Assembly: GCA_033782935.1 (NCBI GenBank)
Contig: JAWQEG010001222.1
Span: forward strand, 62,001-126,000
DNA: 64,000 bases
From: Petrolisthes cinctipes
Lineage: Eukaryota; Arthropoda; Malacostraca; Decapoda; Porcellanidae
Direction of reading: 5' to 3'
Part shown: in pieces, positions 1 through 9,537 of the stretch
How the letters are laid out: every line of letters starts with the position of its first letter
Position numbering within the stretch: position 1 is the first letter of the stretch
Made by a program: the position numbers and the translations under genes
The notes under the pieces: model-generated
Told to the model about the DNA's origin: nothing
What the model saw: only the letters and a program-made list of their open reading frames with translations
Database searches by the model: none

Positions 1-83
1 TTAACTTATGATTATATTTTGATATGATACTGATTTATTTGCACGATGGAAGGAAAGTGTCAGTGGTTATTTGATTGTGGCTG
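1..83. mobile_element. TA-flanked MITE, right end only (cut by window start)
   Basis: This stretch matches the right half of the complete MITE at 60398-60607, including the GATGGAAGGAAAGTGTCAGT segment and the terminal GATTGTGGCTG. The end is followed by TA at 84-85, as expected for a Tc1/mariner-type insertion. The left end lies outside the window. No coding capacity is seen. Confidence 0.7.
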
Positions 84-154
84 TACAGTAGATGGGACAT
101 CCCCAACTCGATACAGTGCTATAAAAATAGTTAGATCAATATATATAGGAAACT

Positions 155-258
155 ACACACACACATACAGATAGAAACTACACACACACACATACAGATG
201 GAAACTACACACACACACACACACATGGAAACTACACACACACACACACAGATGGAAA

Positions 259-298
<40 letters not shown>

Positions 299-447
299 AT
301 GGAAACTACACACACACATACAGATGGAAACTACACACACACATGGAAACTACACACACACATACAGATGGAAACTACACACACACACACACAGACACAT
401 GGAAACTACACACACAGATGGAAATTATACACACACACAGATGGAAA

Positions 448-510
<63 letters not shown>

Positions 511-591
511 GAAACTACACACACACACACACACACACACACATGGAAACTACACACACAGATGGAAATTATACACACACACAGATGGAAA

Positions 592-644
<53 letters not shown>

Positions 645-648
645 GAAA

Positions 649-691
<43 letters not shown>

Positions 692-1230
692 GAAACTACA
701 CACACACACAGATGGAAACTACACACACACACGCACATGGAAACTACACACACACATGGAAACTACACACACACACACAGATGGAAACTACACACACACA
801 CACACAGATGGAAACTACACATACACATGAAATCTACACACACACACACAGATAGAAACTACACACACACACACATACAGATGGAAACTACACACACACA
901 CACACATGGAAACTACACACACACATACACAAGGAATCTACACGCACACACACAGATGGAAACTACACACACACATGCACACACATTCATGGAAACTACA
1001 CACACACATACAGATGGAAACTACACACAAACACACACACACATGGAAACTACACACACACACACACACACATGGAAACTACACACACACATACAGATGG
1101 AAACTACACACACACACATATGGAAACTACACACACACACACACACATACATGGAAACTACACACACATACACACACACATACAGATGGAAACTACACAC
1201 ACAGATGGAAACTACACACACAGATGGAAA

Positions 1231-1263
<33 letters not shown>

Positions 1264-1288
1264 GAAACTACAAACACACACACACACA
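155..1288. repeat. CA microsatellite with interspersed GATGGAAACTA motif
   Basis: About 1.1 kb of (CA)n is broken at irregular intervals by ATGGAAACTA or GATGGAAACTA. The result is a compound micro/minisatellite of spaced TGGAAACTACACACA units. Spacer lengths vary from a few to more than 60 bases, so there is no fixed period. Long ORFs here (His-Thr-rich on plus, Cys-Val-rich on minus) are products of the repeat, not genes. From 1289 to 1471 I see only AT-rich unique sequence. Confidence 0.95.
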
Positions 1289-1471
1289 TTAATCAAATGC
1301 CACAGTTTCATTGCTCTCATACACTCCTTCCTCTATTCTAAAATCACCTAAATATATCTGTAGTTTTAATGATTCCCACAAGGCTTACTTACTGTAATGA
1401 TTTTAATTTCTATTCACAATATAATGATCACTGTAAGTTTGCACATCAATGTAACCATTATAAGAGTCTAA

Positions 1472-1714
1472 GGGTCGATTCTACAGTCGTTTGTAGTGGT
1501 TTGTAAGCACACAAACGAAAGAATGTTTGCCGTGTAAATGACTTATGGCTGAATTATTTAATTAATTTGGTGAGTAAACTAATCAGTGATTATCATTATC
1601 TAACTGTTTGATAAATTTTGTGAATGTGGATACTCAGCTTTTGGAAAATAATGAAGCCTTAAAAGTGTGGTTGGTTGAGAATCTAACAAACCAATACCAC
1701 TGTGGAATCAACCC
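1472..1714. mobile_element. MITE with GGGTYGATTCYACAG inverted ends
   Basis: The left end GGGTCGATTCTACAG and the reverse complement of the right end, GGGTTGATTCCACAG, match at 13 of 15 positions. The interior (GGTTTGTAAGCAC near the left, ACAAACCAATACCACTG near the right) is shared with the copy inside the SINE at 3579-3886. It is about 243 bp long and non-coding. The target duplication is unclear, so the superfamily is undetermined. Confidence 0.6.
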
Positions 1715-1750
1715 TATATATCATACCACTGGAATATTTCTGAGAGTGAC

Positions 1751-1839
1751 GTGTATAAATAAAAGTGGCGTCATCTAGTGGGACAAAAGAGAAGCTGTAT
1801 AAATAAAAGTGTCGTCATCTAGTGGGACAATTTAGAAGC
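1751..1839. repeat. Two tandem copies of a ~46-bp unit
   Basis: GTATAAATAAAAGTGGCGTC and the bases up to GAGAAGCT recur directly downstream with a few changes. The surrounding sequence (1715-2116) is AT-rich. It also holds a second short direct repeat, ATCAGTATAAGACATTGTAA, at about 1924 and 2063. No gene is seen. Confidence 0.6.
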
Positions 1840-2116
1840 TACCAACATCATGAAGCTCCACTGTCTCATCTAGAGCGACACTCATTAATAATACTATATT
1901 CTTCTCAACTAAAATTAGTGATCATCAGTATAAGACATTGTAATATAAGAGTAATGATAATATATATATATAATTGACTTTACAGCAAGATATTTATATA
2001 GTAAAGGAAATTAATGATTGTTGTAATACTGTTGTACTCTTCACAAGAAAAATGATTATAATTATCAGTATAAGACATTGTAATAAAACTATATAATAGG
2101 CTTAAAGAGGAGAGTA

Positions 2117-2273
2117 CAGCCATGAGCACTAATAAGTATACAGCTTTGGTTGAAGTTTTGAACAGTCAATTCACCAACCAACTAATTCCAATGGAGATCT
2201 TAGTGTGAATTTATTTACTGTCTTTGGGTATTCGAAGCAAGCACGCCTGGATACTTATTAGTGCTCGTGACTG
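2117..2273. mobile_element. TA-flanked MITE, 157 bp
   Basis: TA at 2115-2116 is followed by CAGCCATGAGCACTAATAAG. The right end is the inverted CAGTCACGAGCACTAATAAG, followed by TA at 2274-2275. The terminal repeats are about 24 bp with two or three mismatches. TA flanks and CAG ends are typical of non-autonomous Tc1/mariner elements. It is non-coding. Confidence 0.75.
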
Positions 2274-2362
2274 TACAGTGTTGGTGGTCAATTATTTAGC
2301 CTTCTTGCCTTGCCGTTCAAGTGACACTGAAGCTCGACTCGTCCAAGGCCAAGAGATATACC

Positions 2363-2390
2363 AAGGCCAAGAGATATATCTCTTGGCCTT
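2363..2390. repeat. 28-bp perfect palindrome
   Basis: The sequence is self-complementary across its full length: 14-base half-sites AAGGCCAAGAGATA and TATCTCTTGGCCTT. It is preceded at 2343-2360 by a direct copy of its left half. Function is unknown; it may come from aberrant repair or a small foldback insertion. Confidence 0.85.
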
Positions 2391-2482
2391 GCACTCGTCA
2401 ATGTATTATAAGGTGGTCCGAACATCTCGTCAACCCTACAAATGGCTCGTCCAATTGCAAGTGTATGGTAGGAGGTGACAAA

Positions 2483-2755
2483 GGGGTGCTGATTGTGTAG
2501 TGGTTAACACAATCGCCCAGCACGCGAGAGGTCCCGGATTCGATTCCCGGGTCAGTAGAATTGTTGGACAATTTTCCCAGCCCCCTATGTCCCTGTTCAC
2601 CTAGCAGTAAGTAGGTACCCGGCTGTAAAAACAAGGATAGCAACCTTGTAGGCTGGGGGAAGATATGTTGATGTAACAAGACTGACTGCCTTAATGACCA
2701 ACACCATGAGTCGATAAGCACAAAGCCCTAAATCTTCTTCTTCTTCGGGTAAGTC
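2483..2755 (+). mobile_element. tRNA-derived SINE (tRNA-Val-like head)
   Basis: A polymerase III A box (TGTAGTGGTTAACAC, 2496-2510) and B box (GGATTCGATTC, 2536-2546) sit in a tRNA-like head whose anticodon-arm sequence resembles tRNA-Val. A tRNA-unrelated body follows (CAATTTTCCCAG to ACACCATGAGTCGATA) with a CTT-rich tail. The same body recurs at 3341-3940 on plus and 60985-61090 on minus, so this is a dispersed SINE family rather than a functional tRNA gene. Confidence 0.85.
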
Positions 2756-2887
2756 TGGAACATCTGCTTCTTCCTTACTACAGACCATCATTATTACTAT
2801 TAATCTGGTCTTGTTTCCTGGCACATTTTGGAGGAAGAAAGACGCTGTAATGTATTAAGAGTGTATTAACTGTTACAACCCTGCTAA

Positions 2888-3140
2888 ACTGCTGAACCAA
2901 CAGGTTTGGGAGGAACTTCTGGTACGCCACCCTCGTTTTGGTGGATTTCAGTAGGTCATAATAATGTAAATATTTGTCTGTATTCTTGTGCTTCATTCTG
3001 TTATGTTTTTGTGATGTGTGTGCGTGTGTGTGTGGTTGTAGTAATTGGATTCTCATGGGTCCCGCCTACCCGTATGTATTGCTGCCTGCCTGTTGATTGA
3101 CGCTACGGCGCAATTAATTAAAAAAAAAAAAAAAAAAAAA
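2888..3140 (+). mobile_element. 5'-truncated LINE 3' end with poly(A), family of 43285-48911
   Basis: The sequence from GAGGAACTTCTGGTACGCCA through the TG-rich 3' UTR to GCGCAATTAATT plus a run of about 20 A matches the last ~250 bp of the LINEs ending at 42650 and 48911. Only the last codons of ORF2 remain. Severe 5' truncation with a poly(A) tail is the usual product of target-primed reverse transcription. Confidence 0.9.
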
Positions 3141-3340
3141 CGTCTCGGAGCAATGAAAAAAAAAAAAAAATAAAATAAACTACTAAACCATCTCTGTAAG
3201 TCAACGCTATTCAAGTGGCCGTGTTGCCTGTTCAGGGGTTATTACGGTGTCTCGGAGCCGGCCTGGTTTACTCGTTCCTGACTCAGCGAGGTTTCCTCCT
3301 TCCTACTGGATCAAAGAAATTCAGTTTACTCTGGGAGTGG

Positions 3341-3940
3341 GGTGGGTGCTGATGGTGTAAAGGTTATCATACTCGCCTAGCAAACAAGAGATCCCGGGTT
3401 CGATTTCAGAATCAGTGGAATTGTTGGACAGTTTTCTCAGTCCCCTATGACCCTGTTCACATACCAGTAAGTAGGTACCCGGCTGTAAGAGAAAGGATAG
3501 CAACCTTGTAGCCTGGGGGAATAATGTGTTGATGTAACAAGACTGACTGCCTTAATGACCAACACCATGAGTCGCTTCCACAGTGGTTGGTATTGGTTTG
3601 TAAGCACGCAAACTATACCTACACATGTACAGGCACAATCAAATATCCACCGACACCGTTCGTAGTGGTTTGTAAGCACGCAAACGAAAGAATATTGGTC
3701 GTGTTAATAATTTTTGGGTAAATTATTTAATGAATTTGGTGAGTAAACTATGCAGTAATCATCATTATCTAACTGTTGGATAGAATTTGTGAATGTGGAT
3801 ACTCAGCTTTTGGAAAATAATGAAGCCTTACAAGACAGTGTGGTTGGTTGGGAAGCTAACAAACAAATACCACTGTGTAATTGACCCCATGAGTCGATAG
3901 GCATCAAACCCAATATCATCATCATCATCATCTTTACTCT
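3341..3940 (+). mobile_element. tRNA-derived SINE, copy 2, split by a MITE
   Basis: A head with A/B boxes (TGTAAAGGTTATCAT; GGGTTCGATTT near 3397) and the same body as the SINE at 2483. The body runs to ACCATGAGTCG at 3578, is interrupted, then resumes with CATGAGTCGATAGGCATC after 3886 and ends in an (ATC)n tail near 3940. The split dates the SINE before the MITE insertion. Confidence 0.85.
3579..3886. mobile_element. MITE nested in SINE, rearranged copy
   Basis: The right part matches the MITE at 1472-1714 almost throughout (GTGAATGTGGATACTCAGCT shared). The left part is more complex: the terminal motif occurs twice, separated by a 40-bp piece containing TACAGGCACAATCAAATATC, which resembles the end of the TA MITE at 60398. 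CATGAGTCG of the SINE is present on both sides, suggesting a target duplication of about 8-9 bp. Confidence 0.6.
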
Positions 3941-4084
3941 GGGAAGTGACCACGCTTGGCCTATCTGTCCTGGACTCCTTCGGCACAGTGACTCTCTCCA
4001 CACTCTACCTTGCTCGTCAGACACTTTGACAAAGGTGAGTTTATTGTACACTACAGTATATCCCTTGTAATTTCTTTCCCCTTC

Positions 4085-4275
4085 ACTACCTCGTATTGCC
4101 TACATTGGGCAATACTTTAAGGGTTTTGACGCCCCTTCGGCACCAGCCACTAGCTCTTAGTTCTTCACCTGTCCCTCTCTTCTTACTATTTCCTTCCTGC
4201 CTCATCTCTCTATCACCTTTTTCTGGGGCTACATGACCTCGCTCTTGCGGCGCCTAATATCAATAAATCCCCACC
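4085..4275 (+). mobile_element. LINE 3' UTR fragment (copy 1)
   Basis: From AATACTTTAAGGGTTTTG through CCCCTTCGG, TTTCCTTCCTGC and ATATCAATAAA this matches 49455-49630, where the same sequence ends in (TCAA)n. A short simple-repeat tail after a conserved non-coding block suggests a LINE or SINE 3' end. The parent element is not in the window. From 4276 to about 4840 I see only unique sequence that becomes C/A-rich; no gene. Confidence 0.55.
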
Positions 4276-4842
4276 ACTAGCTTCCATTATTTGTGTGCAT
4301 TTTCTATGTATATATTTCAAATGTAACCCTGTATGCAGGTGTGCTTCTAGGGTTAATGTAACGTGATGTTTATGTCATCTGACCTGGTAACACTGTGTGG
4401 GGATGGTGTCATTGTTGGTGAAAGATTGTATAATGTCCTTCTACTATGTTCCACCTACTCTGATTCCTCCCCAAATAAATGTTACCAGCTTAAATGGCAT
4501 AAACATCTAAATACGTGGTCGCGAATTTACCAGCTCGGGTGTACATAATTTTTTCCCCCTCCACCTGTGCGCTACTCAGCCCGCTCCACACACACCTCGC
4601 CACTTTTCTCCACATTCACCCACCACATTTTCGCACCCACATTCCACCTACAACCCTAGTCTCCACTCCACACTCTCTCGCCCCTAAAACCTAACGACAC
4701 GCGACTCCACATACACACCCTCACACCACCATGTGCCCCACCAACTCCACCACACAAGACACCCCCACTGCCTCTCCACCCTAACAAACCACCGTCACAC
4801 TCTCACACAACATCACCCACAACTCCACACTCCACATTCCTT

Positions 4843-5616
4843 GCGTTGCACCCTTTTCCTGCGGTCTGGCACGGCAGCACCCTTCAGGATGAGAAATACC
4901 AGGCTGTACTACGCGTCCTACCCTCGGAGGTGTTCGCATCTGTTACTCCACTTCTCACTCACCACACCCCCAGTTCCAAGTACGAGGGGGTGAAGGCGGC
5001 CATCACGACGGCTCAAGGGATGTCAACGATGCAGCACTACAAGGCCCTGGAGGATGTGTAAGTGGAGGGACGCCGCCAGTCAGTCCTGTTGTGACACATG
5101 CAGCAGTTGAACGTAGAGGCCGGCTCTCCCTTGATCAACTGCATCTTCAGAGTGTGGCACACCTGGCTCCTGCCTCCCGAGGTGCAACTCCACCTCCTGG
5201 TCCAGCACAACCCCACACTCCAATAGTATGGGGAACTGGCTGACACACTGATGGAGGCCCACAACGACCACGCCGGGGTATGGCTGGCACAACCCACTGC
5301 CGCAGCCAACACCACCCCACCACCACAACAACAACCAGTCATCAAACCAGCGGCACAAGCACTACCACCTCCTATGCCCGCCCTCGACGCCACGACCATC
5401 ATGTGTCAGCTTGAGGCACTCTCTGCAAAGGTGGACCTACTCCAGTCACCACCCACCATACAGGATCACAGCTGGGCTTCACCTCCATGCCAGCTACCTC
5501 CTCCACAACAGGTGCTACCACCACCACCACCACCACATCAACAACCTTGGAACATATGTTCCTGCCACCAGCGGTTCGGGTACCAGGCAAGCAACTCTCG
5601 CCCACCGTGTCGCTGA
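4843..5616 (+). pseudogene. Decayed Ty3/gypsy-type gag
   Basis: A single plus frame reads a retroelement capsid-like sequence. It starts near DEKYQAVLRVLPSEV (about 4879), continues past YEGVKAAITTAQ, then a relic HMQQL block and ELADTLMEA (about 5228-5256), a Pro/Gln-rich linker, and ends in CSCHQRFGYQASNSRPPCR (about 5560-5616). That last block resembles the Cys/His end of arthropod gypsy gag proteins. In-frame stops at about 5059 (TAA), 5092 (TGA) and 5226 (TAG) break it; at least two look like single-base changes. No LTRs, protease or RT are joined to it. Function would have been particle assembly; this copy is dead. Confidence 0.65.
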
Positions 5617-6006
5617 GCCGCCCCTACAGGTCTTGCCTCTACCAGATGGAACCAGGGAAACGAGTAGGGTGGTGGCAACACGGTGCCTCCATCGCTACCA
5701 CCTGCCCCTCAGCCACATCCCCTACTTACTTACCCTTCCACCCACCACTTACATGCCTCACGTACACATATGTAAAACACACCATTTTTTCCCTTTAATA
5801 TTATTTACTAGCGGAGGTACCTGGCGTTGCTGGGAAAGATGCCTATATAAATAGGACTAAGGACACATATTATAGTTTAGCAAGCAACTTTATTAAATTA
5901 TTATCTTAGTGAGAGATGTTTTCATTGATATACAGTCAGGACCATTATAACAGTTATACGTAAACTGTTATTTAAAAAAAATTCTGAGACATATCATGAC
6001 CATGTC
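5617..6006. other. Unannotated spacer before provirus
   Basis: AT-rich sequence with no ORF or repeat I can classify. It includes TACAGTCAGGACCATTATAA near 5930, which resembles a mariner-type end, but I find no partner end on either side of the provirus. Confidence 0.5.
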
Positions 6007-6010
6007 ATGG

Positions 6011-6736
6011 TGTACTCGTGGAGTCGTCCAAGCTCAGCAACAGCTTCTCTCGGAAACACCTGCTAGAAACTCTCACTTACTCTCTCGGGCTAGTATTACT
6101 TACTACGCCGATGTAGACCTCTGGTTTCAGCCAACTTACCGTTGCTCTGAACTACCACTCTAGTCTTCCTGGGGAACTAAGTTAGTTACTCAAGGTTTAG
6201 AGTAAACTCGTGGACTTGTCTCTATTTACTGAATATATTATGTATAGGTTACAGGTTATACAGACAACTCGTGTCTCTCTAATATAAGGTAGGAGGTGAA
6301 CCTGTTGTAGCCAAGGCAGGGCGTGTAATGCCCCTTCTCTCTCTGGTAGTCCCCGCTCGTGGTATACACTGCCACACCCTTTCTCAGATGACAGGTTGTC
6401 GATGATGCTATTTACAATGCTAAGCTTACATATGAAATCTGGATAAGTTAGATATGAGTTTATATAAGAATAAAGTGAGTAAATATATATTGTCCCTTTC
6501 TCTACATACGAGATGACAAAATGGAGTTGATTATAGTAGAGAGATTAACATATAGATAATTACAGAGTGAATCTAGCAATCAGTAGCTCAGCATGGAAGA
6601 TTCCCTCACGCTGCTACTCAGCACTTTTCAAAGGATGTTGTGTCTAATGAAACTAGCTTGAACTGCTTTGGCCTAACGGTATGTTCCACCACCATACGTG
6701 TATCATGTATCGCGAACGTGATCAATCGCGGATACA
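6011..6736 (-). repeat. Provirus 3' LTR
   Basis: A 726-bp repeat, TGTATCC...GAGTACA when read on minus, so it has the TG...CA ends of an LTR. It matches 19624-20349 at all but about eight positions, for example within 6299-6303 and at the AATCGCGG end. I could not recognise a polypurine tract just inside it. Confidence 0.95.
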
Positions 6737-7086
6737 TTGCTCGGCCACGCTAAAACAACTGCGTCCCTGCAGTTCACAATAACATTAAATTTACATTAAT
6801 CAATGCTTAGCCTTCCTGATTATTAGATTCACTCTTGACATGGTAACATACATATATAATATATACAAGATGAAATATATACACATTGGATGAATTAACA
6901 TAAAATAAAAATAAATTGTTGAGCTCGTGAATGATACAATGGATAATTAATAATACTTCCTTAAATTAAGTAATTATACATGGATAATAAAATATAATAC
7001 ACATTCATACAATTCCTTAATTCTAAATCCCTACAACTAACCGTGTAGGGTACTACCTAGTTGTTGGGGTGTCCTTAAAATTATCC
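6737..7086. other. Provirus 3' non-coding region
   Basis: AT-rich sequence between the env stop and the 3' LTR. No ORF and no clear purine-rich primer for plus-strand synthesis next to the LTR were seen. Confidence 0.6.
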
Positions 7087-7841
7087 TTACAATTCATCTT
7101 CCCTAGGTTGTGTATGGTGGACCTCTATATTTCTTGATCTTCTGTTTTTCTTCTTTTTAATCTCCCCATTCAAAACCCTCAAACTCCTGAACAGGTAACA
7201 AGAGAACATGAAATATAATATGAATAATAAAGTAGTCACTCCGGACCAAGGGTACACAGCTACCCGTTGCAGATGGAAAGGTAGAGCAGATTCAATTACA
7301 GGATGAATATCAGACATGTTTAACAATTCCATCAATCTTATTTTCTCAAAATCCATATTAACAGTAGAAAAGTTTGCTGGGAGAGGAGGATGGACTTTCA
7401 CAAATTCCACAGATTTATTTAGGACCAATCCAAGATGATGCTTCGTGGCCAGAACTGTTTTACTATTGTTTAAAAATGAACACGCAGGTGGAACTACAAA
7501 CGTACCCACCTCAGACACATGTTTTGCTCCTGAAGGGCCATTTTCACAAATAATAGTTGCTCTTGCGGGCTTAGTGAATGTATAATACGCAATGCCCTGA
7601 AAATACGTTACATAAACATCTGACTTCCTTTTTGGTCACAGGTACTCACAATGTTTAATGGAGCTTGAAGCATCAGCCTGGATTAATGACAATTCACACT
7701 GGGATTCCTCGGGTCCTGTAAAAATAAAATTTAGAGCTGGGCACACCTTCAAATGGTAATATGCTGTATGACAATCTTCTAGCTGTTCCTTGGTAACTGC
7801 AACCACCAGTGAGCGATCCTGAGATGCAATAATATAATCAT
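7087..7841 (-). pseudogene. Env, C-terminal part (fusion-protein type), separated by DIRS insertion
   Basis: This is the downstream part of the envelope reading frame. It contains conserved cysteines, several NxS/T sites and a hydrophobic transmembrane segment (TTLLFILYFMFSCYLF, about 7195-7245), followed by a basic cytoplasmic tail (KKKKNRR). The pattern fits the baculovirus F-like envelopes of insect errantiviruses, which mediate membrane fusion. A TGA at 7636-7638 interrupts the frame. The frame is the same as that of the N-terminal part at 12785-13796, so the two are one gene split by 4.9 kb of inserted DNA. Confidence 0.8.
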
Positions 7842-7957
7842 AATTATAAGATTAACAGAGTACTTACCAAGTCGAAGGTTGATCGTAATTTCACGAACAT
7901 TTAACAGCGTCACTTAGGTAGGAAATGAGATGTCAGCACCACCGACCACCCGTCAGT
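7842..7957. repeat. DIRS right (3') terminal repeat with extension
   Basis: Bases 7891-7957 are a diverged inverted copy of 12712-12784; the inner segment AGATGTCAGCACCACCGACC is identical. The outer ~50 bases (7842-7890) are an extension absent from the left end, as in DIRS-1. Bases 7842-7927 are complementary to 8037-8122 with one mismatch. Confidence 0.9.
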
Positions 7958-8036
7958 TCTTTAGAGGCTAGGTTTGAGGAAACAGTTCTTATAACTAAAC
8001 AACAAAGAGGAAAACAAAGGGAAGGGGAAGGGAGGG

Positions 8037-8166
8037 CATTTCCTACCTAAGTGACGCAGTTAAATGTTCGTGAAATTACGATCAACCTTCGACTTGGTAA
8101 GTACTCTGTTAATCTTATAATTTCACTTCACGACATTTAACTGACGTCACATAGGTAGCCAATGAG
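8037..8166. repeat. DIRS internal complementary region
   Basis: 8037-8122 is the reverse complement of the outer right end (7842-7927; one mismatch in 86). 8120-8166 is the perfect reverse complement of the outer left end (12738-12784; 47 of 47). The two parts overlap at ATT (8120-8122). In the DIRS replication model this region templates the ends and bridges the circle junction. Confidence 0.9.
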
Positions 8167-8430
8167 AACTTCAGAGTGATTCCTCCAAACCTATGTTCTT
8201 TTTAGATCCTGGGCTCAATAGCAGGAAAGATCAGGAAACAAAGTTATGCAATATAACAATTTATTTTTGTATTTTTGTACAATGTTATACCATCACCAAG
8301 GTAAGTAACTTACCGATTACATTTTATATAACCCGAAGAACCAAGACCAAAAGGAAAAATCTTACAAAGTGAGTACCAACCAAACATAATGAACTTGTTA
8401 TTTTAGCTTTACAGCGGAAACTCGCCAAAT

Positions 8431-9537
8431 TTATGACAACACAGCTTCACCTAACTGACCCTGCTTGCACAAAGGTTTTCTGTAGTATAGGGCAAAAGTG
8501 GATTCCTGAGACCATCCCACAGTCTCCAAGATCGTAGACAGGGGGAGGGTCATCGCTGCTTTGCTAGTAGAGGCACTTCTGGTGGAAAGAGGAGCAAAAA
8601 TAGACAGATCAATGCCAGCAGCTTTCATAACGTCTCGAGTCCAGCGTCTTAACGTGTCTCTCGAAGCTACTGTAAAAGGGGGCTTGGTTGTTAGAAAAAA
8701 CCTAGTGATTGAACCCCTGATGTTATTCGTCCTTCTCAAATAGCTTAATATAGTAGTATGAACACACACAAGTTGATCTGGGGTGTAAGCCTTAAAAGTT
8801 ATTCCTGAGAGATGGTTCCCTGGCCTTGAAGTTTTGAGTAGGTCTCCTATAGTAAAGTATATCCTAGAAGTAGAGATATTCATATTTCTGATGTCTAGTA
8901 GGTGAAGGGTTTGGCCCCGTTGTCCTGATACCAATAGCATTAACATTACCAATTTTTTAGACAACTGAATCATGGATAAGTTATCATTCGTTCCTAAACT
9001 TCTAATGTGGTTCAAAACTAACTCTGGATCCCAGATAGAAAAAAGCCGGGGGAAAGATGGTCTGTCTTGAAATACTGCTTTCATAAATCGTTTTACTAAT
9101 GCATGTTGGCCTGCCGGTTTGTCTTTAATGGTAGCTATAGCTGAAATGGCAGATCGAATAGTGTTCATGGTGCTATAGCTCCGTCCTTTCTCTTTTTTAA
9201 ATTCAAGTAATAGATATTCCAGCAAGAAATTTAAAGATGGCAGAAATGGATTACTTTCCCTGCTGAGACAAACCGACACCCACTTCCTGATATGAGGCCC
9301 ATATTGCAATTTTGTACTGTGTCTCCAAGACCTAAGGAGAAATTCGGCAACATCCTTCGAAAGTCCTTGGTTTTTAAGGGATTGCCCGAGAGGATCATGG
9401 AAGTCATTCTCAACTTGGGTGCCTGTGGGTGTGTGAAGTTCGGATCTTGCGGTAAAACCAGGGGCTCTCGAGGAAGCAGGACCGGGGATTCCACCAACAA
9501 CTTCAGTGCTAAAGGGAACCAACTCTGAGTTGGCCAA
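8431..9537 (-). CDS. DIRS tyrosine recombinase
   Basis: A phage-integrase-fold recombinase of about 368 residues that would integrate the DIRS circle. An N-terminal SAM-like region is followed by the catalytic part: first Arg in SGQRGQTLHLLD (about residue 207), the box II Arg in PLSTRSASTSKA (about 320), then GW and the Tyr in ALYYRKP (about 352). The His that normally precedes box II Arg by three residues is Leu here, which may weaken the enzyme. The frame opens with TTG, not ATG, and overlaps the RT ORF by about 300 bases in another frame, so expression by frameshift or reinitiation is likely. Confidence 0.88.
   Translation of the reverse strand: MANSELVPFSTEVVGGIPGPASSRAPGFTARSELHTPTGTQVENDFHDPLGQSLKNQGLSKDVAEFLLRSWRHSTKLQYGPHIRKWVSVCLSRESNPFLPSLNFLLEYLLLEFKKEKGRSYSTMNTIRSAISAIATIKDKPAGQHALVKRFMKAVFQDRPSFPRLFSIWDPELVLNHIRSLGTNDNLSMIQLSKKLVMLMLLVSGQRGQTLHLLDIRNMNISTSRIYFTIGDLLKTSRPGNHLSGITFKAYTPDQLVCVHTTILSYLRRTNNIRGSITRFFLTTKPPFTVASRDTLRRWTRDVMKAAGIDLSIFAPLSTRSASTSKAAMTLPLSTILETVGWSQESTFALYYRKPLCKQGQLGEAVLS

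Noticed and set aside
131..1351. Long His-Thr or Cys-Val ORFs in the CA satellite
   Set aside because: They are forced by the dinucleotide repeat in several frames and both strands; no non-repeat sequence supports a protein.
2483..2560. Functional tRNA-Val gene
   Set aside because: The head has mismatches in its arms, no proper acceptor stem closure, and is joined to a body that recurs elsewhere; it is a SINE.
7829..7882. Intron spanning the DIRS right end and env
   Set aside because: On minus a good donor (TTGGTAAGT) and an acceptor (TGCATCTCAG) are 49 bases apart. That is shorter than usual introns, and the donor is explained by the terminal repeat, which has the same sequence inverted at 8095.
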